This document shows positions 8,792-18,100 of a stretch of DNA of 64,000 nt, piece by piece. Within the stretch, counting starts at the first letter, position 1. Each line of letters starts with the position of its first letter. A program made the translations under genes and the position numbers. This DNA is from Bog-159 sp050008575. Its GTDB lineage: Bacteria > Acidobacteriota > Terriglobia > Bryobacterales > Bryobacteraceae. Under the pieces are notes generated by a model. The model saw nothing but the letters and a program-made list of their open reading frames with translations. It searched no databases and was not told the DNA's origin. The stretch spans positions 1 through 64,000 of the forward strand of contig JBEKMJ010000002.1 of the NCBI GenBank assembly GCA_050008575.1, written 5' to 3'.

Positions 8792-9000
8792 AAAAGATAC
8801 GCCGTCCTGTACGAGAAGACCGCGACCGGCTACAGCGCGCACATTCGCGACCTTTCAGGTTGCGTCGCCGCCGCGCCACAATGGAAGAAACTGCCGAACT
8901 CATGCGCAAAGCCGTTCAGATGCACTTGGCCGGCATGCGGCAAGACGGAAACCCGATCCCGGAACCGAGCACCATCGCCGAGTACATTACGGCAGCCTGA
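8792..9000 (+). pseudogene. hicB: HicB-type antitoxin remnant, single-base frameshift
   Basis: Two frames together read as one HicB antitoxin. The first (from 8792) gives KRYAVLYEKTATGYSAHI-DLSGCVAA; the second (from 8881) gives MEETAELMRKAVQMHLAGM, then DGNPIPEPSTIAEYITAA and a stop at 9000. Adding one G in the GCCGCCGCGCC run near 8871-8876 restores GCVAAGATMEETAELM, the normal family sequence. No ATG start is present in the first frame near KRYAV, and no HicA toxin gene is visible on either side. It is a decayed orphan antitoxin between palindromic repeats. A sequencing error could explain the frameshift but not the missing start and partner. Confidence 0.8.
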
Positions 9001-9108
9001 AGTTTTCGCTCGCACGCAGCGTGCTCCGCGCGCTGGCGACCGCAGGAGTGCGGTCGCGGCAGGCAGAAGTGCCTGCGCCACGAGGCCGCCCTAAGACTTG
9101 GTAAGCGC

Positions 9109-9561
9109 CTACAGCCACTTATGCGTGAACACAAACCAGGTCAACAGCATGCTGCCGGCGCCCAACAGCCCGGCCACGGCCATTCTTACCCACGGCCGCA
9201 TTAACCACGCCCGCACGCCTTCGGAATTCGGCGGCGGTTCCTCGCGGAACGGCCTCAAGAAGCGCCGCTGCAAACTGGATGGCAGGTTCTGTATAGCGCG
9301 CGCGATCTCTTCCCTGCCCCGGCGGTCGGCGATCAGGATGGTCGCCGAGTTCAACCCGTTCGTGGATTTCAGCAGCTTCCTGCGCAACAGCGCCGGCACC
9401 TCCTTCACCGACCGGTAGACGGCATCCGTCCCGCCCGCCGAGATCAGGATCGTGGAGCTTTTCATCACGCCTGATTTGGCCGCCGCGTGCGTGGCGCCGC
9501 AATGCGGGCAAGTCAACCCCTCCGCCGCATCGAACTCTTTTCCGCATCGCCGGCAGTTCAT
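9109..9561 (-). CDS. Zinc-ribbon protein with C-terminal membrane anchor
   Basis: A 150-residue protein starting MNCRRCGKEF, with a zinc ribbon of two Cys pairs (CRRC and CPHC, residues ~3-25), a basic central region, and one hydrophobic helix at the C-terminus (VRMAVAGLLGAGSMLLTWFVF). This is a tail-anchored topology with a cytoplasmic ribbon. No enzyme family is recognised. The start at 9561 lies just after the LysR stop; an in-frame ATG at 9594 would overlap the LysR gene by 32 bases and adds residues outside the ribbon. It is probably cotranscribed with the LysR gene. Confidence 0.65.
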   Translation of the reverse strand: MNCRRCGKEFDAAEGLTCPHCGATHAAAKSGVMKSSTILISAGGTDAVYRSVKEVPALLRRKLLKSTNGLNSATILIADRRGREEIARAIQNLPSSLQRRFLRPFREEPPPNSEGVRAWLMRPWVRMAVAGLLGAGSMLLTWFVFTHKWL

Positions 9562-9562
9562 C

Positions 9563-10489
9563 TTATCCCACCATCGCCTTTGGGCGCTTGTCATGCGCCA
9601 CTTGCCGGTCGCCCAGGTTGTCCAGAACCACTTGGATGAAGCCCAAGGCCGCCTTGGAGAGCGCCTTATCCTTGCGATAAATCAACCCCAACCGCCGGAC
9701 CATGGGTTCCGGCGCCAGCGAAATGGCGCGCAGCTTGCCGACGGCCACTTCCTCGCGGCAGTTGGAAACCGCCAGGAACGATACGCCCAGGCCGGCCATG
9801 ACGAAGCGCTTCATCATCTCCGTGGAATCCAGCTCCATCGAGACGCGCAGATCGTCCTCCACCAACTCAAACCAGGCATTCAGCCGCGCGCGTGTGGTGC
9901 CGGATTTGGGCAGCAGCAATTGGAACTGCAACAGATCGGACGCGTGTACCGTCTTGCGGTCGGACAACGGGTGGCGGGCCGGCGCGATCAGCCGGATTTC
10001 GTCTTTGTAAATGTCCACCACCTGCAGCCGCTTCTCCGCCACGGGCAGTTGTGTGAGCCCGAAGTCGGCGATATTTTCCATCACCGCATCCACCACGTGC
10101 GCGCCGTAGGACCGGTTGACTTGAAGCTGCACGGCGGGGAACAGGTTCTTGTACTCGGAAAACACCTGCGGCAGCACATAAATGCAGGTCGCCTCGTTGG
10201 CGGCGATCACCAACTCGCCGCGCGGGTTGCGCTCCAGCTCGTTGATGGAATCCTGCGCCTGGCGGCGCTGGTCCAGCATCTGGGCGGCGTAATCGGCGAA
10301 AATTTTCCCCGCCGTGGTCAGGGAGATGCGGCTGCCGAAACGCTCGAAAAGCGCTGTGTTGAGCTCCTGCTCGAGCTGCCGCACTTGCGCGCTGATGGCC
10401 GGCTGCGTGCGATAACACGTCTGCGCGGCCTTCGAGAAGCTCTTGAGCCTCACGATTTCGAGGAATGTGTGCAGTTGGTCGAAGTCCAT
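9563..10489 (-). CDS. LysR-family transcriptional regulator
   Basis: A 308-residue regulator. Residues ~1-60 form the LysR winged helix-turn-helix (MDFDQLHTFLEIVRLKSFSKAAQ...TQPAISAQVRQLEQEL), followed by the periplasmic-binding-like effector domain (residues ~90-295, beginning GELVIAANEATCIYVLPQV). Overall the sequence resembles the CysB/CynR/CbbR group. Its target is not obvious: the next gene downstream is the zinc-ribbon membrane protein, and upstream lie ~500 bases of repeats. Co-inducer unknown. Confidence 0.9.
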   Translation of the reverse strand: MDFDQLHTFLEIVRLKSFSKAAQTCYRTQPAISAQVRQLEQELNTALFERFGSRISLTTAGKIFADYAAQMLDQRRQAQDSINELERNPRGELVIAANEATCIYVLPQVFSEYKNLFPAVQLQVNRSYGAHVVDAVMENIADFGLTQLPVAEKRLQVVDIYKDEIRLIAPARHPLSDRKTVHASDLLQFQLLLPKSGTTRARLNAWFELVEDDLRVSMELDSTEMMKRFVMAGLGVSFLAVSNCREEVAVGKLRAISLAPEPMVRRLGLIYRKDKALSKAALGFIQVVLDNLGDRQVAHDKRPKAMVG

Positions 10490-11007
10490 GCGCTACGCCA
10501 CCCCTCGCTCCCGCCACCCGGCGCGCCTCCGCGCCCCAATAAAACATGAATGGGAGGGATAGAAATAATCGATTTCCCTCTCGTCAAGCATTGTTGGTAT
10601 GTATTGTAACAGAAGGCTCCGGGTGGTGCGGTTGAGAGAACGTGGGAATGCCTTAAGCCGCAGCCGCACCCTTTACCCGGCGCGCTCGCCGCATCGATTC
10701 CGCCAATCAATCGATTCTTAGGTAGCCTCGTGGCGCTTGGCCTTTGCCGGGTTTGGTGGCATAGGCTTCAGCCTGTGGGGGGCGGGATTTATCCCGCGCG
10801 GGGCTTTAGCCCCGCTGGTAGCACAGGCTTCAGGCTGTGTCAGGCGAGCTTCGCTCGCCGAAGAGCGGGCCTGCGAGGCCCGCGCAGGCTGCGAGCCTGC
10901 CCCACTATCGGCGGGGCTTCAGCCTGTGTCGGGCGATTGGCCATTTGGTGGGGCAGGCGTCTACGCCTGCAGCGGGTCTCCAGACCCGCCCGCGCAGGCG
11001 GATAGCG
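10490..11007. repeat. Composite palindromic repeat region, no gene
   Basis: This 518-base gap has no supported gene. Bases 10490-10740 hold the LysR upstream region with nothing recognisable. From ~10765 to 10995 it is almost entirely palindromes: a type-B unit (10780-10815), GGCGAGCTTCGCTCGCC, GCGGGCCTGCGAGGCCCGC with GCAGGCTGCGAGCCTGC (type C), and GGCAGGCGTCTACGCCTGC with GGGTCTCCAGACCC. The order TAGCACAGG...CAGCCTGTGTC...GATTGGCCATTTGGTGGGGC is repeated at 52025-52105. The run ends against the 3' end of the MBL gene. Confidence 0.75.
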
Positions 11008-11883
11008 TTACGGCGAGGCGGGTCCATATGCCTTCGCTTCGAATTTATCGTCTTGCTGTACGATACGCGCGAAGGCCATTCCGGGTTCGTGCGCAAATGC
11101 GCAAATCCACTCGCCGCGCGCGGCTTCCGCCAGCCAGTGGAGCTTGCTGTCTATCGATTGAATAGGATCCAGATCGAAGGCCGCCACCCACGTCGGCATC
11201 ACATGTGCCGCGGTGGGCACCAGATCCGTGAGGAAACAGAACGTCCGCCCCGCCGACGAGGCTGTAATCACCATCATGTCGGCCGTGTGACCGGGCGCCA
11301 GGCGCAGCCATACACCGGGCGCAACTTCCGTATCCGCATCGATCAAGCGCATCCGTCCGGCATCCACCAGCGGATCGTAATTCGCATCGATGTAGGCCAC
11401 GCTATCGCGCGGATGCCGGCGGTGGGCGTGCTCCCATTCGCCCCGCCGCGTATAGTAGACGGCGCCCGGGAACGCCGGCCGCGGGACGCCTTGGGCCAGA
11501 ATCGTGTTCCACCCGCAATGGTCCCAGTGCAGGTGGCTGTTTACAACCATGTCGATGCGCTCGGGGTCGATGCCCGCCGCGGCGATAGTTTCGGGCAGCG
11601 GCACGGGTGCGGCGGGCAGTTTCATGCGCTCGCGCCGCCGCTCATCCAGCTTGTCGCCGCCGCCCGTATCCAGCAGGATGGTGTGCTCCCCGGTCTCGAC
11701 GATATAGCAGTTGAATCCCAACGGCAGGCGGTTCAACTCATCCGGCGGCGATTTGCGGCTCCAGAGCGTCTTGGGCACCACGCCGAACATGGCGCCGCCG
11801 TCCCACCAGTAAATGTCTTCACGCACCAGGGTAATGCGCAATCCGCCCACCTCGAGAGCGGGCGCGTTAGGCAGGGCGGACAT
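11008..11883 (-). CDS. MBL-fold metallo-hydrolase (lactonase-like)
   Basis: A 291-residue metallo-beta-lactamase-fold hydrolase with the binuclear metal motif HLHWDH (His117, His119, Asp121, His122), an additional His in PGHTADMMV, an Asp in FLTDLVPTAAH, and a late His near FAHEPGMAF. The fold family includes quorum-quenching N-acyl-homoserine lactonases and arylesterases; this one has the N-CY-IVETGEHTILLDTGGGDKL layout common to that branch. There is no signal peptide, so it is cytoplasmic. The actual substrate cannot be assigned. The YtxH-type gene starts upstream, with a 6-base gap. Confidence 0.85.
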   Translation of the reverse strand: MSALPNAPALEVGGLRITLVREDIYWWDGGAMFGVVPKTLWSRKSPPDELNRLPLGFNCYIVETGEHTILLDTGGGDKLDERRRERMKLPAAPVPLPETIAAAGIDPERIDMVVNSHLHWDHCGWNTILAQGVPRPAFPGAVYYTRRGEWEHAHRRHPRDSVAYIDANYDPLVDAGRMRLIDADTEVAPGVWLRLAPGHTADMMVITASSAGRTFCFLTDLVPTAAHVMPTWVAAFDLDPIQSIDSKLHWLAEAARGEWICAFAHEPGMAFARIVQQDDKFEAKAYGPASP

Positions 11884-11889
11884 GCGCGA

Positions 11890-12171
11890 TCAGCCGCGCA
11901 CCAATTTGCGGCCGCGCTCGAACAAGTCCGCGGCGTCCTCCACCAGTTGCCGTCCCTTGTCGATCATTTCCTTGCTGCGGTCGTAAACTTCTTTGCCGGT
12001 ATCGGTGACCGCTTCCTTGCCCTGTTGGGTCTTGTCGGAGATGAGCTTGCGGGTTTTCTTCCCGCTCTGCGGGGCCAACAAGATGGCTGCGGTCATCCCC
12101 ACCACCGCGCCCGCCACAAACCAACCGATGTTGTTCGCCAGATTGTCTTGCGCTTCTTCGTGATCGGACAT
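11890..12171 (-). CDS. YtxH-domain small membrane protein
   Basis: A 93-residue protein with one N-terminal transmembrane helix (GWFVAGAVVGMTAAILLAP, residues ~16-34) directly followed by QSGKKTRKLISDK and an amphipathic helical tail rich in Lys, Glu and Asp. This is the YtxH/general-stress architecture (PF12732). Such proteins are often induced by envelope or general stress, but a biochemical role is not known. It is cotranscribed with the MBL hydrolase downstream and divergent from the DUF2007 gene. Confidence 0.8.
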   Translation of the reverse strand: MSDHEEAQDNLANNIGWFVAGAVVGMTAAILLAPQSGKKTRKLISDKTQQGKEAVTDTGKEVYDRSKEMIDKGRQLVEDAADLFERGRKLVRG

Positions 12172-12230
12172 GCGAATCCTCCTTGTGATCGAACTTTCAT
12201 TTTATGTCATCGGGGGATTATGCTGGAGAC

Positions 12231-12506
12231 ATGGCTGTAGAACCGGACGCTTCGCACGAAATGGACATGGTCACTCTGTTCAGATCGACCAATCACGATG
12301 CCGAAATGGAGGCCATGCAGATCCACGGCATCCTGGAGTCGAATGGCATCCCATCGATGCTGGTGGGGCCAAGTACCCTTCCGGTGTTGGAATTCGAGGT
12401 CCAGGTTCCCAAGGAGAATCTGGAAGAGGCGCAGCGAATTCTAGCCGACGCCCAGGCGGCCGGGCCGTCCGCGGCGGCGGAAGCCGAAGCCGCTGGGGAA
12501 GAGTAG
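12231..12506 (+). CDS. DUF2007-type putative signal-transducing protein
   Basis: A 91-residue protein with the DUF2007 pattern: VTLFRSTNHDAEMEAMQIHGILESNGI near the N-terminus, a short beta segment, and LEFEVQVPKENLEEAQRIL, then an Ala/Glu tail. The family has a GlnB-like ferredoxin fold, and its role is not established. The ATG at 12231 has GGAGAC just upstream; an in-frame ATG at 12204 adds nine unconserved residues. It stands alone between divergent and convergent minus-strand genes. Confidence 0.75.
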   Translation: MAVEPDASHEMDMVTLFRSTNHDAEMEAMQIHGILESNGIPSMLVGPSTLPVLEFEVQVPKENLEEAQRILADAQAAGPSAAAEAEAAGEE

Positions 12507-12539
12507 CTCGTAGGGCAGCGCCGTGCGCTGCCAGCCTCT

Positions 12540-13829
12540 TCAGGCCAGCTTCTCGATATCGATCCCTGCGTCCCACGTCTCGTTCGACCGCAGCAGTTCA
12601 TCCCACGTAGCTTCCCTGCCCGAGTACGCAGCGGTGCGCCCGAGCATCGCCGATAAAGCCGACTCGGCGCCCAGCGCGGCCTGGTTGTGAAACTTCCCGC
12701 TCACAATGCTCCGGATGAAATCGGCGTGCTTTTCCGAATCGGCCTGGGCCAGGTTATCCGAGAAACTCCCGGTCAGGGAGAACTCCCCGTGCGGTTGCGG
12801 GCCGGTCTTCTCGCCGCCGTTCCAAATCCATGGCTCCTCTCCGGCGATCTGCAGGGAGCCGGAGTATGGCGACTGGGAGCTGCCGCGCGTGCCGAAGAAC
12901 CGCTCGCTCGCCTCGAAGGGCGCCTTGCCGAACTGGCACGAGCTGAAGCTCACATGCACGTCGTTCGGATAATGGAAGACCACGTTGAAGTGCGACCAAT
13001 TATCGCCCGGCGATTCCGTGCGCCCCTTGCGTCCTCCCGCGCCAATGGCCTTCACCGGGTGCCCTTCCAGCACCCAATTGCAGATATCCACGACGTGAAT
13101 GTTCTGCTCGACGATGATATCGCCGGACAGCACGCGGTCGTGCAGCCAGTGGCGCAGCCGCAGCTCGGCCACGGACGCCTTCGGGTAATCGGGCATCTTC
13201 AGGAACGGGCAATAGTAGTAGGCTTCGCCGCACGAGATCTCGCCCAGCGCGCCGGCGTGGATGCGCCGTACCAGTTCCACGAACGGGGGCGCTTTGCGGA
13301 TCTGGAATCCGACATCCAGACTCACGCGGCCCTCGGCCCGTTTGCCGGTTTCGATGGCGCGCAAGGCTCCGGGCACATCCACGCCCACGGGCTTTTCGCA
13401 ATAGACATGCTTGCCGGCCGCGACCGCCGCAGCCAGGTGCCGCGGATGGAAATAGGGCGGCGTGGCAATCACCACGGCATCCACGGCGGCGGAGTTGAGA
13501 ATCTGTTCGGCGGCGTGCGGGCCTTGAAACATCTGGGATGCGGCTACTCCGGCATAGTGTTGTTGGTTGGCCACTTCGTCGAAGTGCTTCTTGGCCGTGA
13601 CCAGGCGGTCTTCGAACAGGTCGGCCAGGGCGACGATGCGCGCCGGTCCATTAATGGCGATGCTGGTGGCGTCCACCGTACCGCGGCCGCCGCAACCGAG
13701 CAGCCCCACGCGCACCGCGGAGTTGGCTTGCGAGCCGCGCACCAGTTGCGGCTTCATCATCATGAATCCGGCGCCTGCGCTAGCGCCGGTGAGGAATGCG
13801 CGGCGGTTTGGCTTGGCATTGTCAGTCAT
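12540..13829 (-). CDS. Gfo/Idh/MocA-family oxidoreductase, Tat-exported
   Basis: A 429-residue NAD(P)-dependent dehydrogenase. The N-terminus carries a twin-arginine signal (NRRAFLTGASAGAGF), then a Rossmann start (VGLLGCGGRGTVD), and the family EKP motif in YCEKPVGVDVPGAL. The C-terminal half is the substrate/oligomerisation domain. Tat-exported members of this family are abundant in Planctomycetes and Acidobacteria, where they are thought to act on sugars or glycosides in the periplasm. A sugar isomerase with a similar signal lies 89 bases upstream on the same strand, so the two may form a pathway. Substrate unknown. Confidence 0.9.
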   Translation of the reverse strand: MTDNAKPNRRAFLTGASAGAGFMMMKPQLVRGSQANSAVRVGLLGCGGRGTVDATSIAINGPARIVALADLFEDRLVTAKKHFDEVANQQHYAGVAASQMFQGPHAAEQILNSAAVDAVVIATPPYFHPRHLAAAVAAGKHVYCEKPVGVDVPGALRAIETGKRAEGRVSLDVGFQIRKAPPFVELVRRIHAGALGEISCGEAYYYCPFLKMPDYPKASVAELRLRHWLHDRVLSGDIIVEQNIHVVDICNWVLEGHPVKAIGAGGRKGRTESPGDNWSHFNVVFHYPNDVHVSFSSCQFGKAPFEASERFFGTRGSSQSPYSGSLQIAGEEPWIWNGGEKTGPQPHGEFSLTGSFSDNLAQADSEKHADFIRSIVSGKFHNQAALGAESALSAMLGRTAAYSGREATWDELLRSNETWDAGIDIEKLA

Positions 13830-13851
13830 AGACAGATTTGACCATAAAAAT

Positions 13852-13892
13852 GTGGGGCAGGCTCGCAGCCTGCGGCGGCCTCGTAGGCCGCC
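13852..13892. repeat. Type-C palindromic repeat
   Basis: GTGGGGCAGGCTCGCAGCCTGC is followed by GGCGGCCTCGTAGGCCGCC: two adjacent short palindromes. The same arrangement occurs at 25180-25226 and, inverted in order, within 10865-10902. It lies in the gap between the oxidoreductase and the sugar isomerase. Confidence 0.7.
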
Positions 13893-13918
13893 TCCGACCT
13901 TTCATGCTTTCTCCCTCG

Positions 13919-14830
13919 CTAGCCGATCAGTTTTTCCAGGTAAGCTTTCGACGCGCGTATATCTTCCGCCTGCTTGGCGCCGGAGATTTCCCGCTCGATG
14001 GTGAGCGGCCCGCGATATCCAACGTCTTTCAAGCGGTTGATGAACGCCGGAAAATTTACCTTGCCCTGGCCGATGGGCACTTCGCGCCCCAATTCGCGCG
14101 GGCCGGTCGGGTACAGTCCATCCTTGGCATGCACTCCCTCGACCAGCGGACCCAGAATATCGAGCGCGTCCACCGGATTCGCCTTGCCGTACAGGATCAG
14201 GTTGGCGGCGTCGAAATTCACGCCCACGTTGTCCAGGCCCACGTCGTGGATGGCGCGGTAGAGCGCAATCGGCGTCTCCTGTCCTGTCTCGCAGCGGAAG
14301 CTCTGCCCGTTTCGCCGGCAGTACTCGGCCACCGCGCGAATAGCCTCGATGGCTTCCTTGTAAATGGGATCGTTCGGATTCTCGGGAATAAATCCGCAGT
14401 GGGTCTGCACGGCCGGGACGCCGCAAGCCTTGGCGAAATCGGAGGTTTTCTTGATCTGCGCGATGCGCGCCTCGCGGTATTCGCGCGGCACCAGACCGAT
14501 GGTAAGTGGACCTTGATAGAAATCGTAGACCTCGGGACCGGGTCCGCCGGAAACCAGTGAAGTCGCTTCGATTTTGTATTGGTCGAGCGCGGCGCGCAGG
14601 CGTGCGGGCATCCCAGCGTCAAACGCGCTCACCCCTACCTGGCAGGTGGGGAAGCCGAAGCTGTGGACTTTGCGGATGGCTGCCTCGGGATCGCTGCCGG
14701 CGGAGACGATGAGTCCCAGTTGCATAGCAGGTCGCATGGCTGGCGTCTGCGGCCTCAGAGGCAGAGCGGCGGCGGCCGCGCTGGCGGCAGCCAAGCCGAC
14801 GAAACGTCTGCGGGTAGGCATGGCCATCAT
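13919..14830 (-). CDS. Sugar phosphate isomerase/epimerase-like TIM barrel, exported
   Basis: A 303-residue xylose-isomerase-like TIM barrel (AP_endonuc_2 family). It begins with a twin-arginine-like signal (PTRRRFVGLAAASAAAAAL) and contains the barrel segments VGVNFDAANLILYGKANPVDAL and HAKDGLYP, with acidic and His metal-site residues in the expected strands, and TIERE near the C-terminus. Substrates of this family are sugars or inositols. It is upstream of the Gfo/Idh gene on the same strand, a pairing common for periplasmic sugar-processing enzymes. In-frame ATGs at 14830 and 14827 are both possible starts. Confidence 0.85.
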   Translation of the reverse strand: MMAMPTRRRFVGLAAASAAAAALPLRPQTPAMRPAMQLGLIVSAGSDPEAAIRKVHSFGFPTCQVGVSAFDAGMPARLRAALDQYKIEATSLVSGGPGPEVYDFYQGPLTIGLVPREYREARIAQIKKTSDFAKACGVPAVQTHCGFIPENPNDPIYKEAIEAIRAVAEYCRRNGQSFRCETGQETPIALYRAIHDVGLDNVGVNFDAANLILYGKANPVDALDILGPLVEGVHAKDGLYPTGPRELGREVPIGQGKVNFPAFINRLKDVGYRGPLTIEREISGAKQAEDIRASKAYLEKLIG

Positions 14831-15171
14831 TTAAGCACCATTTGCGGCTTGGCAGCGGTTTCAATGTAACTTGAATCAGGCGATTAACCGTGTTGAGGAC
14901 TTCCGGCTGAAGGAAACCGCTCCGTTGAAGACGCTCTGCCACAGACCCATGGCAGCGACCGTTACCGAGCCGCGACCGTCAGGGAACGGTTTCCCCAAAC
15001 GGTTAATAAGCGCCAGTCGCATCGGTACCCACCAGTTAGTACCAATGTGCAGCTATATTGAGAGCCTAAACTATGATACGATCCCCTGATAGCGCCAAAA
15101 CGGCCTTGAGCTCGCACCGGCCATCCTGCGAACTCCGGACTGATCCACATTTGCAAAAGTAGGAGGACCCC
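14831..15171. other. Intergenic region between divergent genes
   Basis: No gene is supported. The region holds a motif, CGCGACCGTCAGGGAACGGTTTCC (14971-14994 region), whose near-inverse occurs at 39485-39507. A clear AGGAGG ribosome site ends the region five bases before the S53 peptidase ATG at 15172. No confident promoter was identified. Confidence 0.5.
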
Positions 15172-18100
15172 ATGGCCCAGTTGCGTTTCAAGTGGAACCG
15201 GCCGACGCTATTCTTCTCCGGCCCCTTATTGTTGGCGACCGCCCTATGGGCGCAGCCCGTTCGCATTTCCCAAACGATTGACGATAGCGCGACCGTGCAG
15301 TTGCCGGGGAACGTTTCACCCCAGGCGCAGGCTCACTATGACCAGGGCCCCGTCGCACCGTCGCTTCCCATGCGGTACGTAACCTTACTGCTACAACCGA
15401 CGGCAGTCCAAGAGGCGTCGCTGACCCAACTGCTGGCGGCCCAACAGGACCGCTCGTCCCCCAAGTATCGTCAATGGCTGACTCCCGAGCTATATGCGGA
15501 CAGCTTCGGCCTGAATCCGGCGGACATGGCCAAAATCGCGGGATGGCTGAAGGCCGAGGGATTCACCGTCAACTACCAGGCGCGTGGCAGGAATTGGCTT
15601 GCCTTCAGCGGCGATGCCGCGCAAATCCAGCGTACCTTCCGCACGGCGATTCATCAATATACGATCGGCAACGAAAAGCACTTCGCCAATACAACCAATC
15701 CGTCCATTCCAACGGCTCTCGCGGGCATTGTCACACACATCCAAGGGCTCGACGACTTCCGGCCGAAGCCGGCATACGCGCGGGGCGGATCGGTCTCGCG
15801 GAACGCCATGCGTCCCAACTTCACCAGCGGCGCCTATCACTATCTGGCCCCGGACGATATCGCCACCATTTACGATCTTACCAGGCTCTACTCGGAAGGC
15901 ATTAACGGGACCGCGCAGATCGTTGTGGTGGTGGGCCAAACCGATTTTTACACGGCCGATATCGGCAACTTCCGCTCTTCGTTTAACCTTCCCAACCAAC
16001 CCATCCAGCCGCCGCCCTGCGCCATTAATTCTCTCTGCACGATCTTATACGGACCCGACCCCGGAATCGTGCCCGCCGACTTGCCCGAGGCCGAACTGGA
16101 TCTGGAATTGTCCGGGTCGGTCGCCCGGAACGCCGCCATTTACTACGTCTATTCGACCAACGTATTCACTTCAGTACAATATGCGATCGATAACGATATC
16201 GGCCCCGTAATCGGCATGAGCTACGGCGGGTGCGAGGCGGGATTCCTGGGGTCGCTGGCATGGGAACAGACCCTGGCGCAAGAAGGGAATTCACTCGGCA
16301 TTACTTGGGTAACATCGTCCGGGGACGGCGGCGCCGCGGATTGCGACTGGCTGGGCGATTCCACGGGAACGCTGGCTACCCAAGGCTTGGCGGTGGACTT
16401 TCCGGCCAGCATACCGGAGGTGACGGGCGTGGGCGGCACCGAGTTCAACGAGGGAAACGGAACCTACTGGAACTTATCGAATGGCGCCAACGGGGGATCG
16501 GCCTTGTCTTACATCCCTGAGATGGGTTGGGACGATACGGCCTTCGGCACGGGTCTCAGCGGCACGCTCGCCGCCAGCGGCGGAGGAGTCAGCATTTACT
16601 ATCCGACTCCCTCTTGGCAAACCGGTCCGGGCTTTCCCAACGATGGCTTCCGCGATGTGCCCGACGTATCGTTTTCCGCGTCTTGGGATCACGATGGCTA
16701 TCTCGTCTGCATAGAACAGTGCCCAGCTTACTACAGCGTTTATGGAGGCACCTCCGCGGCCACTCCGGTATTCGCCGGGATGCTCGGCTTGCTGAATCAG
16801 TTTCTGGTGGATACGGGAGCGGAGTCCCAAGCGGGCCTGGGCAATATCAACCCATCGCTTTACGCGTTGCACCAAAGTACCCCGTCTGTTTTCCACGATG
16901 TCTCGACGGGCAGCAACGTGGTTCCATGCCAGGTCGGCACGCCCGATTGCAGCACGGGTTCATTCGGTTATTATGCGCAAGCGGGTTACGACCAGGTGAC
17001 CGGATTGGGGTCCATCGATGGTTATAATCTGATCAACGCATGGACCGGCCCACGCGCGCCGCAACTGATTATTTCCAAGAGTCACTCGGGCAACTTCACC
17101 CAGGGCCAGAACGGGGCGACTTATACCGTAACCGTGAACAATGCCGGCGGTGGGCCCACCAGCGGCGCGATCAGCGTGATCGACACGCTGCCGGCGGGTC
17201 TGACGCTGGTGTCCATGAGCGGGCCGGGCTGGATTTGCCTGGGCAGCGGCTGTACCGCCAGCGCGGCGCTCGCTCCCGGCGCCAGCTATCCACCCATCGC
17301 CGTGACCGTCAACGTGGCCGTCGGCGCTCCCGCGCAGGTCACCAACCAAGTCGCCGTTTCCGGCGGCGGCTCCCCTACCGCCAGCGCCAGCGACCCTACC
17401 ATCATTCAGCCCTTGTTGGCAGCCGAGGTGATGTCCAGGTCGACGCCCACCGGATGCACGGCCCCGCCTTCCGCCACCGAGTTCTTGGTCACGGACATCC
17501 AGGCCGTGCTCTGGTTCCAGGTCGGCTACGCAAACGCCGGCGATCAGGCAACCGCGAATTGGTATGCCCCCAACGGCACACTCTATACCAGCGCCTCGTG
17601 GCTCCCGGTGGCCAGCGCGGGGTCGTGGTGCTTCTGGGATCCCATCGACATCGCCGGCTATCAGCCAGGCTTGGAACCGGGAACCTGGAGTGTCACGCTC
17701 GTCTGGAATAACTCCGTATTCTTCACCCAATACTTCACCATTGGATATACGTTTCCCGTACCCAGCGACTTCAACCACGATGGACACCCGGACGTGATCT
17801 GGGAGGAACCCACCGTCGGATGGGCCCAGGTCTGGTATCTCGGCGGCGCGCAAGGTGTCTCCATTACGGGAGCGGCGGACCTGACCAAAGCCAACCCATG
17901 GAATATAGTGGGCGTCGGCGATTTCAATGGCGATGGCAATCCGGACGTGGTGTGGCAGGATCCTGTCAGCGGCGCGGTTCAAGTCTGGTACCTCGGGGGC
18001 GCCGGAGGTGTCACGCTCATCGGCGCCGCCGACATCGCCACAAAGAACCCATGGAAGGTAGTTTCGGTGGCGGACTTTAACCAGGATGGCCATCCGGACC

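Noticed and set aside
8792..9100. A full HicAB toxin-antitoxin system
   Set aside because: Only a frameshifted HicB remnant is present; no HicA-like frame was found upstream or downstream.
10837..12240. A 467-codon plus-strand frame over the repeats and MBL/YtxH genes
   Set aside because: It reads through palindromic repeats and opposite to two real genes; no protein family recognised.
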